From contig NZ_VDFW01000003.1 of the NCBI RefSeq assembly GCF_006152065.1, forward strand, positions 62,001 through 126,000: DNA of 64,000 nt, written 5' to 3'. The position numbers were made by a program, and so were the translations under genes. The notes under the pieces were generated by a model that saw only the letters and a program-made list of their open reading frames with translations, was not told where the DNA came from and did no database searches. Positions within the stretch are counted from its first letter, which is position 1. Each line of letters opens with the position of its first letter. Positions 6,704-14,419 of this stretch are shown here, in pieces. The DNA comes from Amycolatopsis alkalitolerans. GTDB taxonomy: Bacteria; Actinomycetota; Actinomycetes; Mycobacteriales; Pseudonocardiaceae.

Positions 6704-7230
6704 TGTTCGAGGCATTCACGCAGGACGCGCGCGAGGCCGTGGTCGCGGCGCAGCGCGACGCGGCGGAGGTCGGCGCCCGTGAGGTCACGCCGCTGCACCT
6801 GCTGATCGCGCTGCTTCGCGGCCAGGAGAGCGCCGCCGTGCGGTTGCTGACCAACCTTGGCGTCGCCGTGGACGACGTCGTGGCCGAGGCGGGCCGAGTC
6901 CGGCGCCGCGGTGGGATCAGCGAGGCCGATGCCGAAGCGCTCGGGGAGTTCGGCATCGACGTGGACCGGATCATCGACCGTGTCGAGGAGGTGCACGGGC
7001 CGTCAGCGCTCGCGGGCTCCGGGCGCGGCAAGAAGGGCAAGCACATCCGCTTCGCCGACGAGTCGAAGAAGGCCCTGGAGTTGACGCTCCGGGAAGTGGT
7101 CGGGCTGGGCGCGAGGAACCTGGGTTCCGAGCACATCCTGCTCGCGCTCACCGTGCTCCGCGGCCCAGCCGCCGACATCCTCGCGCGGTTCGACGTGGAC
7201 GCGCACCGGTTGCGGCAGGCGCTCGCGTAA
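6703..7230 (+). CDS. Stand-alone Clp N-terminal (double Clp repeat) protein
   Basis: A 175-residue protein with two Clp_N repeats: FTQDAREAVVAAQRDA with EVTPLHLLIALLRG (first), and FADESKKALELTLREVVGLG with NLGSEHILLALTVLRG (second). In ClpA/ClpC this domain binds adaptors and damaged proteins. Here the AAA ATPase modules are absent, so it cannot unfold proteins itself. It could be an adaptor, a decoy, or a stress sensor that acts on the co-transcribed HTH protein. Translational coupling to the HTH gene (one-base overlap) supports joint function. A large stem-loop follows its stop. Confidence 0.85.
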   Translation: MFEAFTQDAREAVVAAQRDAAEVGAREVTPLHLLIALLRGQESAAVRLLTNLGVAVDDVVAEAGRVRRRGGISEADAEALGEFGIDVDRIIDRVEEVHGPSALAGSGRGKKGKHIRFADESKKALELTLREVVGLGARNLGSEHILLALTVLRGPAADILARFDVDAHRLRQALA

Positions 7231-7232
7231 GA

Positions 7233-7295
7233 ACAGCCGGTGCGCCGGATGAGTCCGCTCCAGGGAAACAGGTGGTCATCCAGCGCACCGGCTGT
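7233..7295. terminator. Large perfect-arm stem-loop after the Clp-N gene
   Basis: Arms 7233-7252 and 7276-7295 are complementary over 20 bases with a single mismatch; the loop is 23 bases. The outer 13 bases (ACAGCCGGTGCGC) pair perfectly. It starts two bases after the Clp-N stop codon. There is no U tract, so it may act as a bidirectional processing or stability element rather than a Rho-independent terminator. Confidence 0.6.
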
Positions 7296-7352
7296 CGTAA
7301 CGCCGCCCGGGCCCGCCGGCACCGCCCCTCGACGTGCCGGCAGGCCCGGCGG

Positions 7353-7511
7353 CTAGGCGCGCATCGGGGACTTGCTCCCGCTCGGCGCGGTGAGCGGGAA
7401 CGCCCGAGGCGTGCCGGTGAGTCCCGGCGCCGCAGGGGCAACGCGGCACCGGGACCAAGACCCGAACCGGCCGGGCGACCCCGGCCGATCGGGAAGCATG
7501 AAGGTGTGCAT
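7353..7511 (-). CDS. Candidate small protein (52 aa), unknown
   Basis: An ATG at 7511 on the reverse strand, preceded by GAGGGGCG at about seven bases, opens 52 codons ending in TAG at 7355-7353. The product starts MHTFMLPDRPGSPGRF and is rich in Pro, Gly, Ser and Arg, with one cysteine. It has no recognisable domain. The ribosome-binding site is the only support; a fortuitous frame is equally possible. Confidence 0.2.
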   Translation of the reverse strand: MHTFMLPDRPGSPGRFGSWSRCRVAPAAPGLTGTPRAFPLTAPSGSKSPMRA

Positions 7512-7535
7512 GAAACGCCCCTCGGTAAGGAAAAT

Positions 7536-7553
7536 ACAAGAAGTTGATCTTGT
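7536..7553. promoter_or_regulatory. Operator-like dyad ACAAGA-N6-TCTTGT
   Basis: A perfect 6-6-6 inverted repeat in locally AT-rich DNA, 25 bases upstream of the candidate small ORF on the reverse strand. No regulator can be assigned. Confidence 0.35.
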
Positions 7554-7589
7554 TCTGGGCGTGGCTCGCCCGCGGAACCGAGGTGGGGG

Positions 7590-8381
7590 TCAGTCGGGGG
7601 AGGTGGTCGGCAAGGCCGCTTCACGGCTGTTGCCGGCGTGCGCGTCCCGCCGGGGGACACCGATGGGCGCGAGCGCCGCGATGCCGGAGCGCGTGGTGAG
7701 GACCGCCAGCGGATGCTTGGTGTTCCCGCCGCCGTCGTGTGCGGCGACGGCGCTGCATGCCTGGCCGCCCGGCGCGCTCGGCGGTACGGGCAACGGGTTC
7801 TTCGCCCGCACGACATGCTCGGTGACCGGCGCCGGTGTGCTCGGCGCCGCCGCGGGTCGCGGCGGCTGGGGGTGCTCGAGGGACGGCTGGGTTACGACGG
7901 CCGCTTGCCGGTCCGGGACCGGTGCGGGCTTGGGGGCCGGTGGAGTGCTGACCGCCTTCGGTGGTGCCGAGGCGGCGCGGGTCTGTTTGGTGGTCGCGTG
8001 CTGCTTCGGAGCCGGCGCCGCGGGTGCCGGCGCGAGCGCCGCGGTGACCGGCTGGACGACCGTGGTGGTCGTCTCGGTCACGGTGGTCGTGACGGTTTGC
8101 ACGGTGGCGGTGACTGTCGAGGTGAGGGCGTCGACGGTGTGCTCGACCGTCGAGACGGTCGTGGTCAGCAGGCCGCCGAGAAGGCCGCCCTGCGCTTGCG
8201 TGACCTGCCCGGCCAGCGTGGGCTCGGTGCCCTGCGGGGTCTCGTCGGCCGAGGCGGTGAGGCCGCCGAGCAGCCCGGCGACGAGCCATCCGGCGAAGGC
8301 GAAACCCGCGGCCGCCAGCAGCTTGCCCCAGAGCGGGACGGCACGATGCGTGACCTCCGCATCCCTCACCGCCATCACCAC
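7590..8381 (-). CDS. Membrane-anchored or secreted Pro/Ala/Thr-rich protein
   Basis: A 263-residue protein with one hydrophobic segment at about 18-45 (KLLAAAGFAFAGWLVAGLLG) that can serve as signal anchor. It is followed by a Thr/Val-rich helix-like region with repeated TVTATV/TTTVTET units and then a long Pro/Ala-rich extracytoplasmic tail. There is no catalytic domain. Similar short proteins in this group of bacteria are annotated as hypothetical secreted proteins. The start may be 8381 or 8375; both precede the same hydrophobic segment. It is divergent from the ECF sigma factor at 8687, which might control it. Confidence 0.6.
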   Translation of the reverse strand: MVMAVRDAEVTHRAVPLWGKLLAAAGFAFAGWLVAGLLGGLTASADETPQGTEPTLAGQVTQAQGGLLGGLLTTTVSTVEHTVDALTSTVTATVQTVTTTVTETTTTVVQPVTAALAPAPAAPAPKQHATTKQTRAASAPPKAVSTPPAPKPAPVPDRQAAVVTQPSLEHPQPPRPAAAPSTPAPVTEHVVRAKNPLPVPPSAPGGQACSAVAAHDGGGNTKHPLAVLTTRSGIAALAPIGVPRRDAHAGNSREAALPTTSPD

Positions 8382-8686
8382 CGTCCCGGGCCCGGCTCAG
8401 TCCGGGTGAGCTCTGAGTTGCTCTTGTCGATATCCTGTTCGACCTGGTCATCCGCAGTGCGGAACCGGCCCATTTCTAGCACCGCTGGCGAGTGTTTCAC
8501 TTCGAAAGCTTCCGATCCACCCCAGACGGCCGAAAAGAGCCACCGGCTTGCGTGCATCTAACCAGACAACGATCACTCTGGGTATCGTCCAGTGCGGGGC
8601 TGTCCCTGAGTATGACTACTCAACTCCGTGCTGACCTGGGTCTTCGCGGAGCCGAATCGCGGTACGTCGCGTCCCAATTCCGTTGA
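8382..8686. promoter_or_regulatory. 305-base divergent intergenic region with a dyad
   Basis: It separates the secreted-protein gene (left) from the ECF sigma gene (right). TGAGTA-TGAC-TACTCA at 8607-8622 is a perfect 6-4-6 dyad about 65 bases before the sigma start and is the only clear operator-like element. No confident -35/-10 pair was found. Confidence 0.4.
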
Positions 8687-9268
8687 GTGGCGGACGGCGA
8701 GACGGAGGCACCCGCGTTGACCGAGTTCGATTTCGGTGAGCTGCTCGGGAGAGCCGCCGGGGGCGACGAAACGGCGTGGCGCGTTCTCGTGCGTGCGCTT
8801 TCCGCCCTGGTGCTGGGGATCGCCCGGTCCTACCGCCTTGGTGAAGCCGACGCGCTCGATGTCTGCCAGAACACCTGGCTCAAGCTCGCGCAGGTGTCCG
8901 GCGGCCTGCGCGATCCGGCGCGTCTCCCGGCGTGGCTGGCGACCACGGCCCGCCGCCAGGCGCTGCACACGCTGACCGCGAGCCGGCGTGAAGTTCCGTG
9001 CGTGGACCAGGATCCGGCCGAACCGGAGCGCTCCGCCGAGCACGCGCTGCTGGACGCCGAACGCGACCGGGTGCTGTGGCAGGCGGTCGAGCGCCTGCCC
9101 GACCGGCATCGTGAGCTCATCCACCTGCTCGCCGGCGATGCCCGGCTCACGCACGCGGAACTGGCCGTCAAGCTGGGCATCCCACCGGGGAGCATCGGGC
9201 CGTTACGCCGCCGGGCGCTCGACCGCCTGCGGCGCGCGCTCGAAACGCAGGGCTACGACCACGCCTAA
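8687..9268 (+). CDS. ECF-type RNA polymerase sigma factor
   Basis: A 193-residue two-domain sigma factor. Region 2 is visible as DVCQNTWLKLAQ with the preceding GIARSYRLGEADA. Region 4 is LPDRHRELIHLLAGDARLTH followed by the HTH LAVKLGIPPGSIGPLRRRAL. There is no anti-sigma gene next to it. The start is uncertain: GTG at 8687 has no ribosome-binding site, while TTG at 8717 has GGAGG eight bases upstream and would give MTEFDFGELL. It converges on the aminotransferase gene, overlapping it by four bases. Confidence 0.85.
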   Translation: MADGETEAPALTEFDFGELLGRAAGGDETAWRVLVRALSALVLGIARSYRLGEADALDVCQNTWLKLAQVSGGLRDPARLPAWLATTARRQALHTLTASRREVPCVDQDPAEPERSAEHALLDAERDRVLWQAVERLPDRHRELIHLLAGDARLTHAELAVKLGIPPGSIGPLRRRALDRLRRALETQGYDHA

Positions 9269-10431
9269 CGCAGTTTGTGCAGGCGGACGATCCCCTCGTC
9301 GAGCACCTCGTCCCGCTTACAGAACGCGAACCGCAACAGGTGCTTCCACTCGTCCGGGTGATCGGTGAAGACGCTGACCGGCACCGCCACCACGCCGACC
9401 CGTTCCGGCAGTTGCCAGGCCAGTTCGGTGGCGTCCGAATAGCCCAACGGCCGTACGTCCGCACAGACGAAATAGGTGCCCAGGCTCGGATGCACGGTGA
9501 AGCCCGCCTCCACGAGCCCGGCCGACAGCCGGTCCCGCTTGCGCCCCAGGGACACCCGCAGCCCTTCGACCCACGGCAGTTCGTGGTCGAGCGCCCGGGC
9601 GACGGCGGGCTGCAGCGGGCCGCCGGAGACGAAGGTGATGAACTGCTTCGCCGCCTTCACCGCGCCGACGAGTTCGGCGGACGAGCAGACCCAGCCGATC
9701 TTCCAGCCGGTGCAGTTGAAGGTCTTGCCCGCGCTGGAGATCGACACCGTCCGCGACCGCATACCGGGGAAGCTCGCGAGCGGGCGGTGTCCGGCGCCGT
9801 CGTAGACCAGGTGCTCGTACACCTCGTCGGTGATCGCGAACAGGTCGTTGCGCACGCACAGGTCCGCGATCGCCGAAAGTTCGGCGTCGGTGAACACCGT
9901 GCCGGTCGGATTGTGCGGCGAGTTGACCAGGATCGCCCTCGTCGCGGGCGTGACGGCGGCGCGGAGCGCCTCGAGGTCGAGCGCGAACCGGCCGTCCTGG
10001 TCCTCCACCAGCGAAACCACCCGCCGCGTGGCGCCCGCCATCGCGACCGCCGCGGGATACGAGTCGTAGTACGGCTCGATCACGATCACCTCGTCGCCGG
10101 GTTCGGTGAGCGCGAGCATCGCGGCGGTGATCGCCTCGGTGGCCCCGGCGGTGACGAGGATTTCGGTCTCCGGGTCGTATTCGAGGCCGTAACGGGCGCG
10201 GTGCCGGGCGATGGCGGACCGCAGTTCGGGGCGACCGGGGCCGGGCGGGTACTGGTTCGCGCCGCCGTACAAGGCGTCCTTCGCGGCGTCGAGCATGCTC
10301 GCCGGCCCGTCGGTGTCCGGGAATCCCTGGCCGAGGTTGATCGCTTCGGTGCGGACCGCGAGCGCCGTCATCTCGGCGAAGATCGTCGAGGTGAACGGGC
10401 GCAGGCGGGGGACGAGAGCAGGTTTGCGCAT
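9265..10431 (-). CDS. PLP aminotransferase, DapC-like (class I/II)
   Basis: A 388-residue class I aminotransferase. Landmarks are INLGQGFPDTDGP (substrate loop), NSPHNPTGTVF (cofactor-binding Asn), and the Schiff-base lysine in SSAGKTFNCTGWKIGW, with a C-terminal arginine in LRFAFCKRDE. The same family in mycobacteria is annotated as N-succinyldiaminopimelate aminotransferase (DapC, lysine and peptidoglycan precursor route); related enzymes act on methionine or kynurenine. The sequence alone does not settle the substrate. It is divergent from the DUF445 gene, with only 29 bases between the start codons. Confidence 0.82.
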   Translation of the reverse strand: MRKPALVPRLRPFTSTIFAEMTALAVRTEAINLGQGFPDTDGPASMLDAAKDALYGGANQYPPGPGRPELRSAIARHRARYGLEYDPETEILVTAGATEAITAAMLALTEPGDEVIVIEPYYDSYPAAVAMAGATRRVVSLVEDQDGRFALDLEALRAAVTPATRAILVNSPHNPTGTVFTDAELSAIADLCVRNDLFAITDEVYEHLVYDGAGHRPLASFPGMRSRTVSISSAGKTFNCTGWKIGWVCSSAELVGAVKAAKQFITFVSGGPLQPAVARALDHELPWVEGLRVSLGRKRDRLSAGLVEAGFTVHPSLGTYFVCADVRPLGYSDATELAWQLPERVGVVAVPVSVFTDHPDEWKHLLRFAFCKRDEVLDEGIVRLHKLR

Positions 10432-10460
10432 AATCGACGATCCTCACGGACAATGGGGGT

Positions 10461-11744
10461 GTGGAGCAAACAACGCCCGTCGATCCGCTCGGCGGCCTGG
10501 CCGATGAGCAGGCAAAACGGCGCGGGCTGCGGAAGATGAAGCTGGTCGCCCTGTCCTTCCTGCTCGGGGCGACCGTCGTGTTCGCGCTGACCAGTTGGGC
10601 CCAAGCCGCCGGCTGGACCGGCTGGGTGGGGTATCTCCGCGCGGCGGCCGAAGCCGGCATGGTCGGCGCGCTGGCCGACTGGTTCGCCGTGACCGCCCTG
10701 TTCCGGCATCCGCTGCGGATCCCGATCCCGCACACCGCGATCATCCCGAACAAGAAGGACGCGCTGGGCAGCAGCCTCGGCGAGTTCGTCGGTGCGAACT
10801 TCCTGTCGGAACATGTCATTCGCGACAAGCTCCGCCGCGCCGAGATCGCGCGCCGGCTGGGGGAGTGGGTTTCCCAGCGCGACAACGCCGAGCGGGTGAC
10901 CTCCGAACTGGCCACCATGGTCCGTGGGCTGGTCACCGTGCTGCGTGACGAAGACGTCCAGGCCGTCCTCGAGCAGGCGCTCGTGCGCCGCGTGGTCGCC
11001 CAGCAGTGGGGGCCGCCGCTGGGCAAGCTGCTGGAGCAGGTCTTCGCCGATGGTGCGCACTACAAGCTGGTGGACCTGATGTGCGACCGCTCGTACGAGT
11101 GGGTGCGCGACAATCACGCGACCGTGTTGCGGGTGGTGTCCGACCGGGCGCCCACCTGGTCTCCGAAGTTCGTCGACGCGATGCTCGCGGACAAGGTGTA
11201 CGGCGAGGTGCTGTCGTTCGCGTGGGCGGTCAAGACCGACGTGAACCACCCGATGCGGCTGGCGCTCGACAAGTTCCTCGGCGAGTTCGCACAGGACCTG
11301 CAGAAGGACCCGGACACGATGGCGCGCGCCGAACTGGTCAAGCAGCAGCTCCTCGATCACCCCGACGTGCAGCGGCTGATCGGCTCGGCGTGGACGACCG
11401 CGAAGGGCATGCTGCTGGCCGCCGCCGAGGACCCGTCGAGCGAGCTGCGGCTTCGGGTGCGCGACGGGCTGAGCTCCCTGGGCACGCGGCTCGTCTCCGA
11501 CGACAGCCTGCGGTCCAAAGTGGACGGCTGGCTAGAGGGTGCCGCGGCGTACCTGGTCACCAACTACTCGCGTGAGATCACCACGATCATCACGGACACC
11601 GTGGAACGCTGGGACGCCGAGGAGACCTCGCGCAAGATCGAACTCCAGGTCGGCCGGGACCTGCAGTTCATCCGCATCAACGGCACGGTCGTCGGCGCAC
11701 TCGCGGGGCTGGTGATCTACTCGATCGCGCACGCGGTCTTCTAG
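10461..11744 (+). CDS. DUF445 family membrane-associated protein
   Basis: A 427-residue DUF445 protein. One hydrophobic segment lies near the N-terminus (LVALSFLLGATVVFALTSWA), followed by the family hallmark AAAEAGMVGALADWFAVTALFR and IPHTAIIPNKKDALG. A long helical region comes next, and a last hydrophobic helix (VVGALAGLVIYSIAHAV) closes the protein, so both ends can insert in the membrane. Function is unknown across the family. The GTG at 10461 follows GGGGGT with little leader. Confidence 0.85.
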   Translation: MEQTTPVDPLGGLADEQAKRRGLRKMKLVALSFLLGATVVFALTSWAQAAGWTGWVGYLRAAAEAGMVGALADWFAVTALFRHPLRIPIPHTAIIPNKKDALGSSLGEFVGANFLSEHVIRDKLRRAEIARRLGEWVSQRDNAERVTSELATMVRGLVTVLRDEDVQAVLEQALVRRVVAQQWGPPLGKLLEQVFADGAHYKLVDLMCDRSYEWVRDNHATVLRVVSDRAPTWSPKFVDAMLADKVYGEVLSFAWAVKTDVNHPMRLALDKFLGEFAQDLQKDPDTMARAELVKQQLLDHPDVQRLIGSAWTTAKGMLLAAAEDPSSELRLRVRDGLSSLGTRLVSDDSLRSKVDGWLEGAAAYLVTNYSREITTIITDTVERWDAEETSRKIELQVGRDLQFIRINGTVVGALAGLVIYSIAHAVF

Positions 11745-11922
11745 AGCAGCACCCGCCCGCCGTCCACGCATATCGTCTGGCCGGTCATGAACCCGCGGTC
11801 CGGGTCGAGCAGAAAGCTGATCGCCCCGCGACGAGCACCCTCCGGTGCACCTCGTCCTGGTCGGGAAAGGATTCCAGCTCCTCCTCGGTCTGGATCGCGC
11901 CGGGCATGGCGGCGTTGACCCC
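11741..11922 (-). pseudogene. Short-chain dehydrogenase remnant, C-terminal
   Basis: On the reverse strand one frame reads VNAAMPGAIQTEEELESFPD and the next-but-one reads ISFLLDPDRGFMTGQTICVD followed by GGRVLL and a stop at 11741. Together these are the end of an SDR enzyme (the VNxxxPG and TGxxxxVDGG signatures). The segment that should lie between them is missing and the frame changes near 11821-11832. No N-terminal half is present. The stop overlaps the end of the DUF445 gene. Confidence 0.75.
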
Positions 11923-12014
11923 CTGTCCACCGGTTCTGAACTGCGGTTTCTCGGGTTTGTCCACAGGCGGAGGGGTTATCCACAGGTCCTTCTGTGGGTA
12001 ACTCGTTCGGGGGG

Positions 12015-12476
12015 TCACTGGCGCTCGCGCCAGGTCCTTGCCTTCTCGCGGTTGCCGCACACCCGCATCGAGCACCACGTCCGCGAACGGTTGCGTGACT
12101 CGTCGAAGAAGGCCCACCGGCAGTCGTCGGCCGGGCAGATCTTGACGCGGTCCCATTGGCCGAGGACGGCGAGCCGGGCGGCGGCGGCGAGTACGGCACC
12201 AGTCGCCTCGCGGGCGGACAGGACCGGAGTACCGGCGGCGAGTTCGATCTGAACGGGTACCCCGAGCGGCCCGGCTTCCGCGTCGGGGTCACCGACCGCC
12301 GCCCGGAGCGTGCTCCTGATCGCGCGAGCCGCCTGCAGGGTGTCCGGCCTGAGATCGCGTTCGGTGGCCCACCGGCGCCAGGTGCCGGCCTGGTGCAGGA
12401 CGTCGGTGCCCTCCTCGACGTTGACGGTGTTCAGGAAGTCCACCACGAGGGAGATATCTGCGGAGCGGCCGGTCAC
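12015..12476 (-). CDS. CGNR zinc-finger protein (ABATE domain)
   Basis: A 153-residue putative regulator. The N-terminal part, LVVDFLNTVNVEEGTDVL, is the ABATE (putative stress-response/ligand) domain. The C-terminal part has the zinc-finger cysteines CPADDC and CSMRVCGNREKARTWRER, including the CGNR signature. Such proteins are thought to bind DNA. The gene is divergent from the VOC-family gene, and the intergenic region holds TAACC-type repeats, which suggests that it regulates that neighbour. Confidence 0.82.
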   Translation of the reverse strand: MTGRSADISLVVDFLNTVNVEEGTDVLHQAGTWRRWATERDLRPDTLQAARAIRSTLRAAVGDPDAEAGPLGVPVQIELAAGTPVLSAREATGAVLAAAARLAVLGQWDRVKICPADDCRWAFFDESRNRSRTWCSMRVCGNREKARTWRERQ

Positions 12477-12477
12477 C

Positions 12478-12545
12478 TAACCAGCATAAGGCGAATGCCG
12501 GTTGCGCCCGATGGAGAGTAACCCGCATACTTCATTGACTGGTTA
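12478..12545. promoter_or_regulatory. Inverted TAACCAG / CTGGTTA sites between CGNR and VOC genes
   Basis: TAACCAG at 12478-12484 faces CTGGTTA at 12539-12545, with a related GTAACC at 12518-12523 between them. The sites flank the space where both divergent promoters must lie. They are plausible binding sites for the CGNR protein; this is inference from position. Confidence 0.35.
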
Positions 12546-12562
12546 CGACAAAGGAGCAGAGC

Positions 12563-12928
12563 ATGACCGAGATTCCGACGTTCGGCACCGTCGCGCTGGA
12601 CTGCCCGGACCCGAAGTCGCTGGGCGAGTTCTACGGAGCGCTCCTCGACTGGGGAACGCCGGAGGTGCACTACGACGGGCAGTGGGCCGACCTGACCGGG
12701 CCGGGCGGCGTGATGATCTCGTTCCAGCGGGTCGAGGGCTACCGTCCGCCGGACTGGCCGGGCCAGGACGTGCCGCAGCAGTTGCACCTCGATTTCCGGG
12801 TTTCGGATCTCGCGGTCGGGCGCGAACGAGCGCTGTCGCTGGGCGCGAAACTGCTCGATGACAGCCGTGACACCTTTCACGTCTACGCCGATCCGGTCGG
12901 TCACCCCTTCTGCCTCTGCGCCTCCTGA
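12563..12928 (+). CDS. VOC-superfamily (glyoxalase-like) protein
   Basis: A 121-residue single-module vicinal oxygen chelate protein. Segments TVALDCPDPKSLGEFYGALL and LHLDFRVSDLAVGRERALSL are the paired beta-alpha-beta units, ending FHVYADPVGHPFCLC. Proteins of this kind bind or modify small toxic molecules, and many have no known reaction. AAGGAG (12551-12556) is six bases before the ATG. It is divergent from the CGNR regulator. Confidence 0.82.
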   Translation: MTEIPTFGTVALDCPDPKSLGEFYGALLDWGTPEVHYDGQWADLTGPGGVMISFQRVEGYRPPDWPGQDVPQQLHLDFRVSDLAVGRERALSLGAKLLDDSRDTFHVYADPVGHPFCLCAS

Positions 12929-12945
12929 CTGCGTACGCTGGCGGG

Positions 12946-13254
12946 GTGATTTGTCCGAAATGCCAGAACGTGATGCGGACCGTCGACAAGAACGGGGTGC
13001 ACATCGAGCAGTGTGAGGGCTGCCGGGGCATCTTCCTCGACCGTGGTGAGCTCGAGCAGATCGCGGGCGCGGAAAGCACGTACTACGGTTCGCCGCCGCG
13101 GTACGCGGGCCCGGACGGGTACGGCGACTCGCCGCGTCCGTACCGCCGTGACTACCGCGATTCGCCGAGGCAGTATCAGGGTGGCTACGGGGACTCGCCG
13201 CGGCCGTACCGCGGACATCGCAGGCGCGGCTTCCTCGAGAGCCTCTTCGACTAG
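12946..13254 (+). CDS. zf-TFIIB-type zinc-ribbon protein with YR-rich tail
   Basis: A 102-residue protein. The first 45 residues are a zinc ribbon with two knuckles, CPKC and CEGC, followed by GIFLDRGELEQI, as in zf-TFIIB domain proteins. The tail is repetitive: GDSPRPYRR, DSPRQYQGGYGDSPRPYRG, ending in a basic patch. A GTG start at 12946 follows GGCGGG. The next gene begins one base after its stop, so the two are probably co-translated. Confidence 0.8.
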   Translation: MICPKCQNVMRTVDKNGVHIEQCEGCRGIFLDRGELEQIAGAESTYYGSPPRYAGPDGYGDSPRPYRRDYRDSPRQYQGGYGDSPRPYRGHRRRGFLESLFD

Positions 13255-13932
13255 ATGCTCGACCCGCGGATCTGCCCGGCCTGCGGGGATCGCGCCAATG
13301 CGCCCCTCGTCGAAAGTTCGACGAGGGTGTGCGAGCACTGCGGGCATCGCTGGCCGTTCCGGCGGCTGCCGCTCTTCGCGCTGACCGGGCCGAGTGGCGC
13401 CGGCAAGTCGACGGTGGGGCCGGCGCTCGCGCGGCGGCTCGGCGCCCGCGCCGTCGTGCTCGAACAGGACGTGCTGTGGACCGCCGGGCTGCGCGACGAC
13501 GTCGACGGCCATCCGGCGTTCCGTGCCACCTGGCTGCGGATGGCCGCGATGATCGCGCAGAACGGCAGGCCCGTCGTCCTGTGCGGCACCGTCGTGCCGC
13601 CCGAGTTCGAGGCGCTGCCCGAGCGCGCGCTGTTCTCGGACATCCACTACCTCGCCCTCGTCGCGGAGCCCGCGGTGCTTGCTCGCCGCCTTCGCGCGCG
13701 GCCGGCCTGGCGGGAGTGGGACGAGCCGCGCATCGCCGAAACCCTCGAGTTCGACGCCTGGCTCCGCGAGCACGCGGACACCTTCCGGCCGCCCGTGCGC
13801 CTTTTCGACACAACGAATGCGTCCCTCGAAGCCGCTGTGGACCACGCTGCCGCCTGGTTCCGCGAGCTGGCTACCGTTGACACCGTTCACGAGTCACCCG
13901 ATGGGTGCAAGCAAGGTGCTTGCAATTGCTAG
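13255..13932 (+). CDS. P-loop kinase/NTPase with N-terminal zinc ribbon
   Basis: A 225-residue protein. Residues 1-35 hold two CxxC knuckles (CPAC, CEHC) like a zinc ribbon. Residues 43-51 are a Walker A loop, GPSGAGKST, inside LFALTGPSGAGKSTVGPALA. The rest resembles small-molecule kinases, with an ERALFSDIHYLALVAEP strand and a basic lid region (RRLRARPAWREW). The substrate is unknown. It starts directly after the stop of the other zinc-ribbon gene. The C-terminus carries three cysteines (GCKQGACNC). Confidence 0.75.
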   Translation: MLDPRICPACGDRANAPLVESSTRVCEHCGHRWPFRRLPLFALTGPSGAGKSTVGPALARRLGARAVVLEQDVLWTAGLRDDVDGHPAFRATWLRMAAMIAQNGRPVVLCGTVVPPEFEALPERALFSDIHYLALVAEPAVLARRLRARPAWREWDEPRIAETLEFDAWLREHADTFRPPVRLFDTTNASLEAAVDHAAAWFRELATVDTVHESPDGCKQGACNC

Positions 13933-13975
13933 CAGTTCGGGGTAACGTGGTTGGTGTCGCGAGGAGATGAGCCCG

Positions 13976-14419
13976 ATGGGAAACGAGGGAGACAACCTCG
14001 ACAGCTCGCAGGCAGGGCCGATCGAGAAGGTCGGCCACATCGCTTCCGACATCGGCGAGTACATCCGCCAGCAACGCAACAACGCGAAGATCTCGTTGCG
14101 GCAGCTGTCGAAGCTCGCCGGGGTGTCGAACCCGTACCTGAGCCAGATCGAACGGGGGGTCCGCAAGCCCAGCGCCGAGATCCTGCAGCAGATCGCCAAG
14201 GGGCTGCGGATCTCCGCCGAGGCGCTGTACGTGCAGGCCGGCATTCTCGACCTGCCCTCCGGCGGCCCGGTGCCCGACGCGATCCGCGCCGACACCGAGC
14301 TCACCGAGCGGCAGAAGCTGGTCCTGCTCGATGTGTACGAGTCCTTCCGCCGCGAGAACAACCACACAGACGTTCCTGTTCAGGAGAGTGAACATCATGC
14401 CGAGCACCAGGACCGATGA
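13976..14419 (+). CDS. XRE-family regulator upstream of hbhA (Rv0474-like)
   Basis: A 147-residue protein with an XRE HTH: GEYIRQQRNNAKISLRQLSK followed by AGVSNPYLSQIERGVRKPS. The remaining C-terminal part is helical and charged. Gene order XRE-hbhA-DUF2516 matches Rv0474-Rv0475-Rv0476. ATG at 13976 has GAGGAG (13961-13966) nine bases upstream; the ATG at 13967 touches that sequence and is rejected. The gene overlaps the hbhA start by 23 bases in another frame. Confidence 0.85.
   Translation: MGNEGDNLDSSQAGPIEKVGHIASDIGEYIRQQRNNAKISLRQLSKLAGVSNPYLSQIERGVRKPSAEILQQIAKGLRISAEALYVQAGILDLPSGGPVPDAIRADTELTERQKLVLLDVYESFRRENNHTDVPVQESEHHAEHQDR

Larger units (their letters stand above)
7296..7589. 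other. Non-coding stretch with inverted repeats
   Basis: This 294-base stretch lies between the stem-loop and the convergent secreted-protein gene. Beyond the candidate 52-codon ORF and the dyad listed separately, it contains GCCGGCAC / GTGCCGGC arms around an 11-base loop near 7317-7344. No protein of a known family is seen. Confidence 0.4.

Noticed and set aside
7233-7295. Possible tRNA
   Set aside because: Long paired arms but no D-, anticodon- or T-arm and no CCA-ready acceptor.
9265-10431. Definite assignment as dapC
   Set aside because: The family contains methionine, kynurenine and succinyl-DAP aminotransferases; sequence alone does not separate them.
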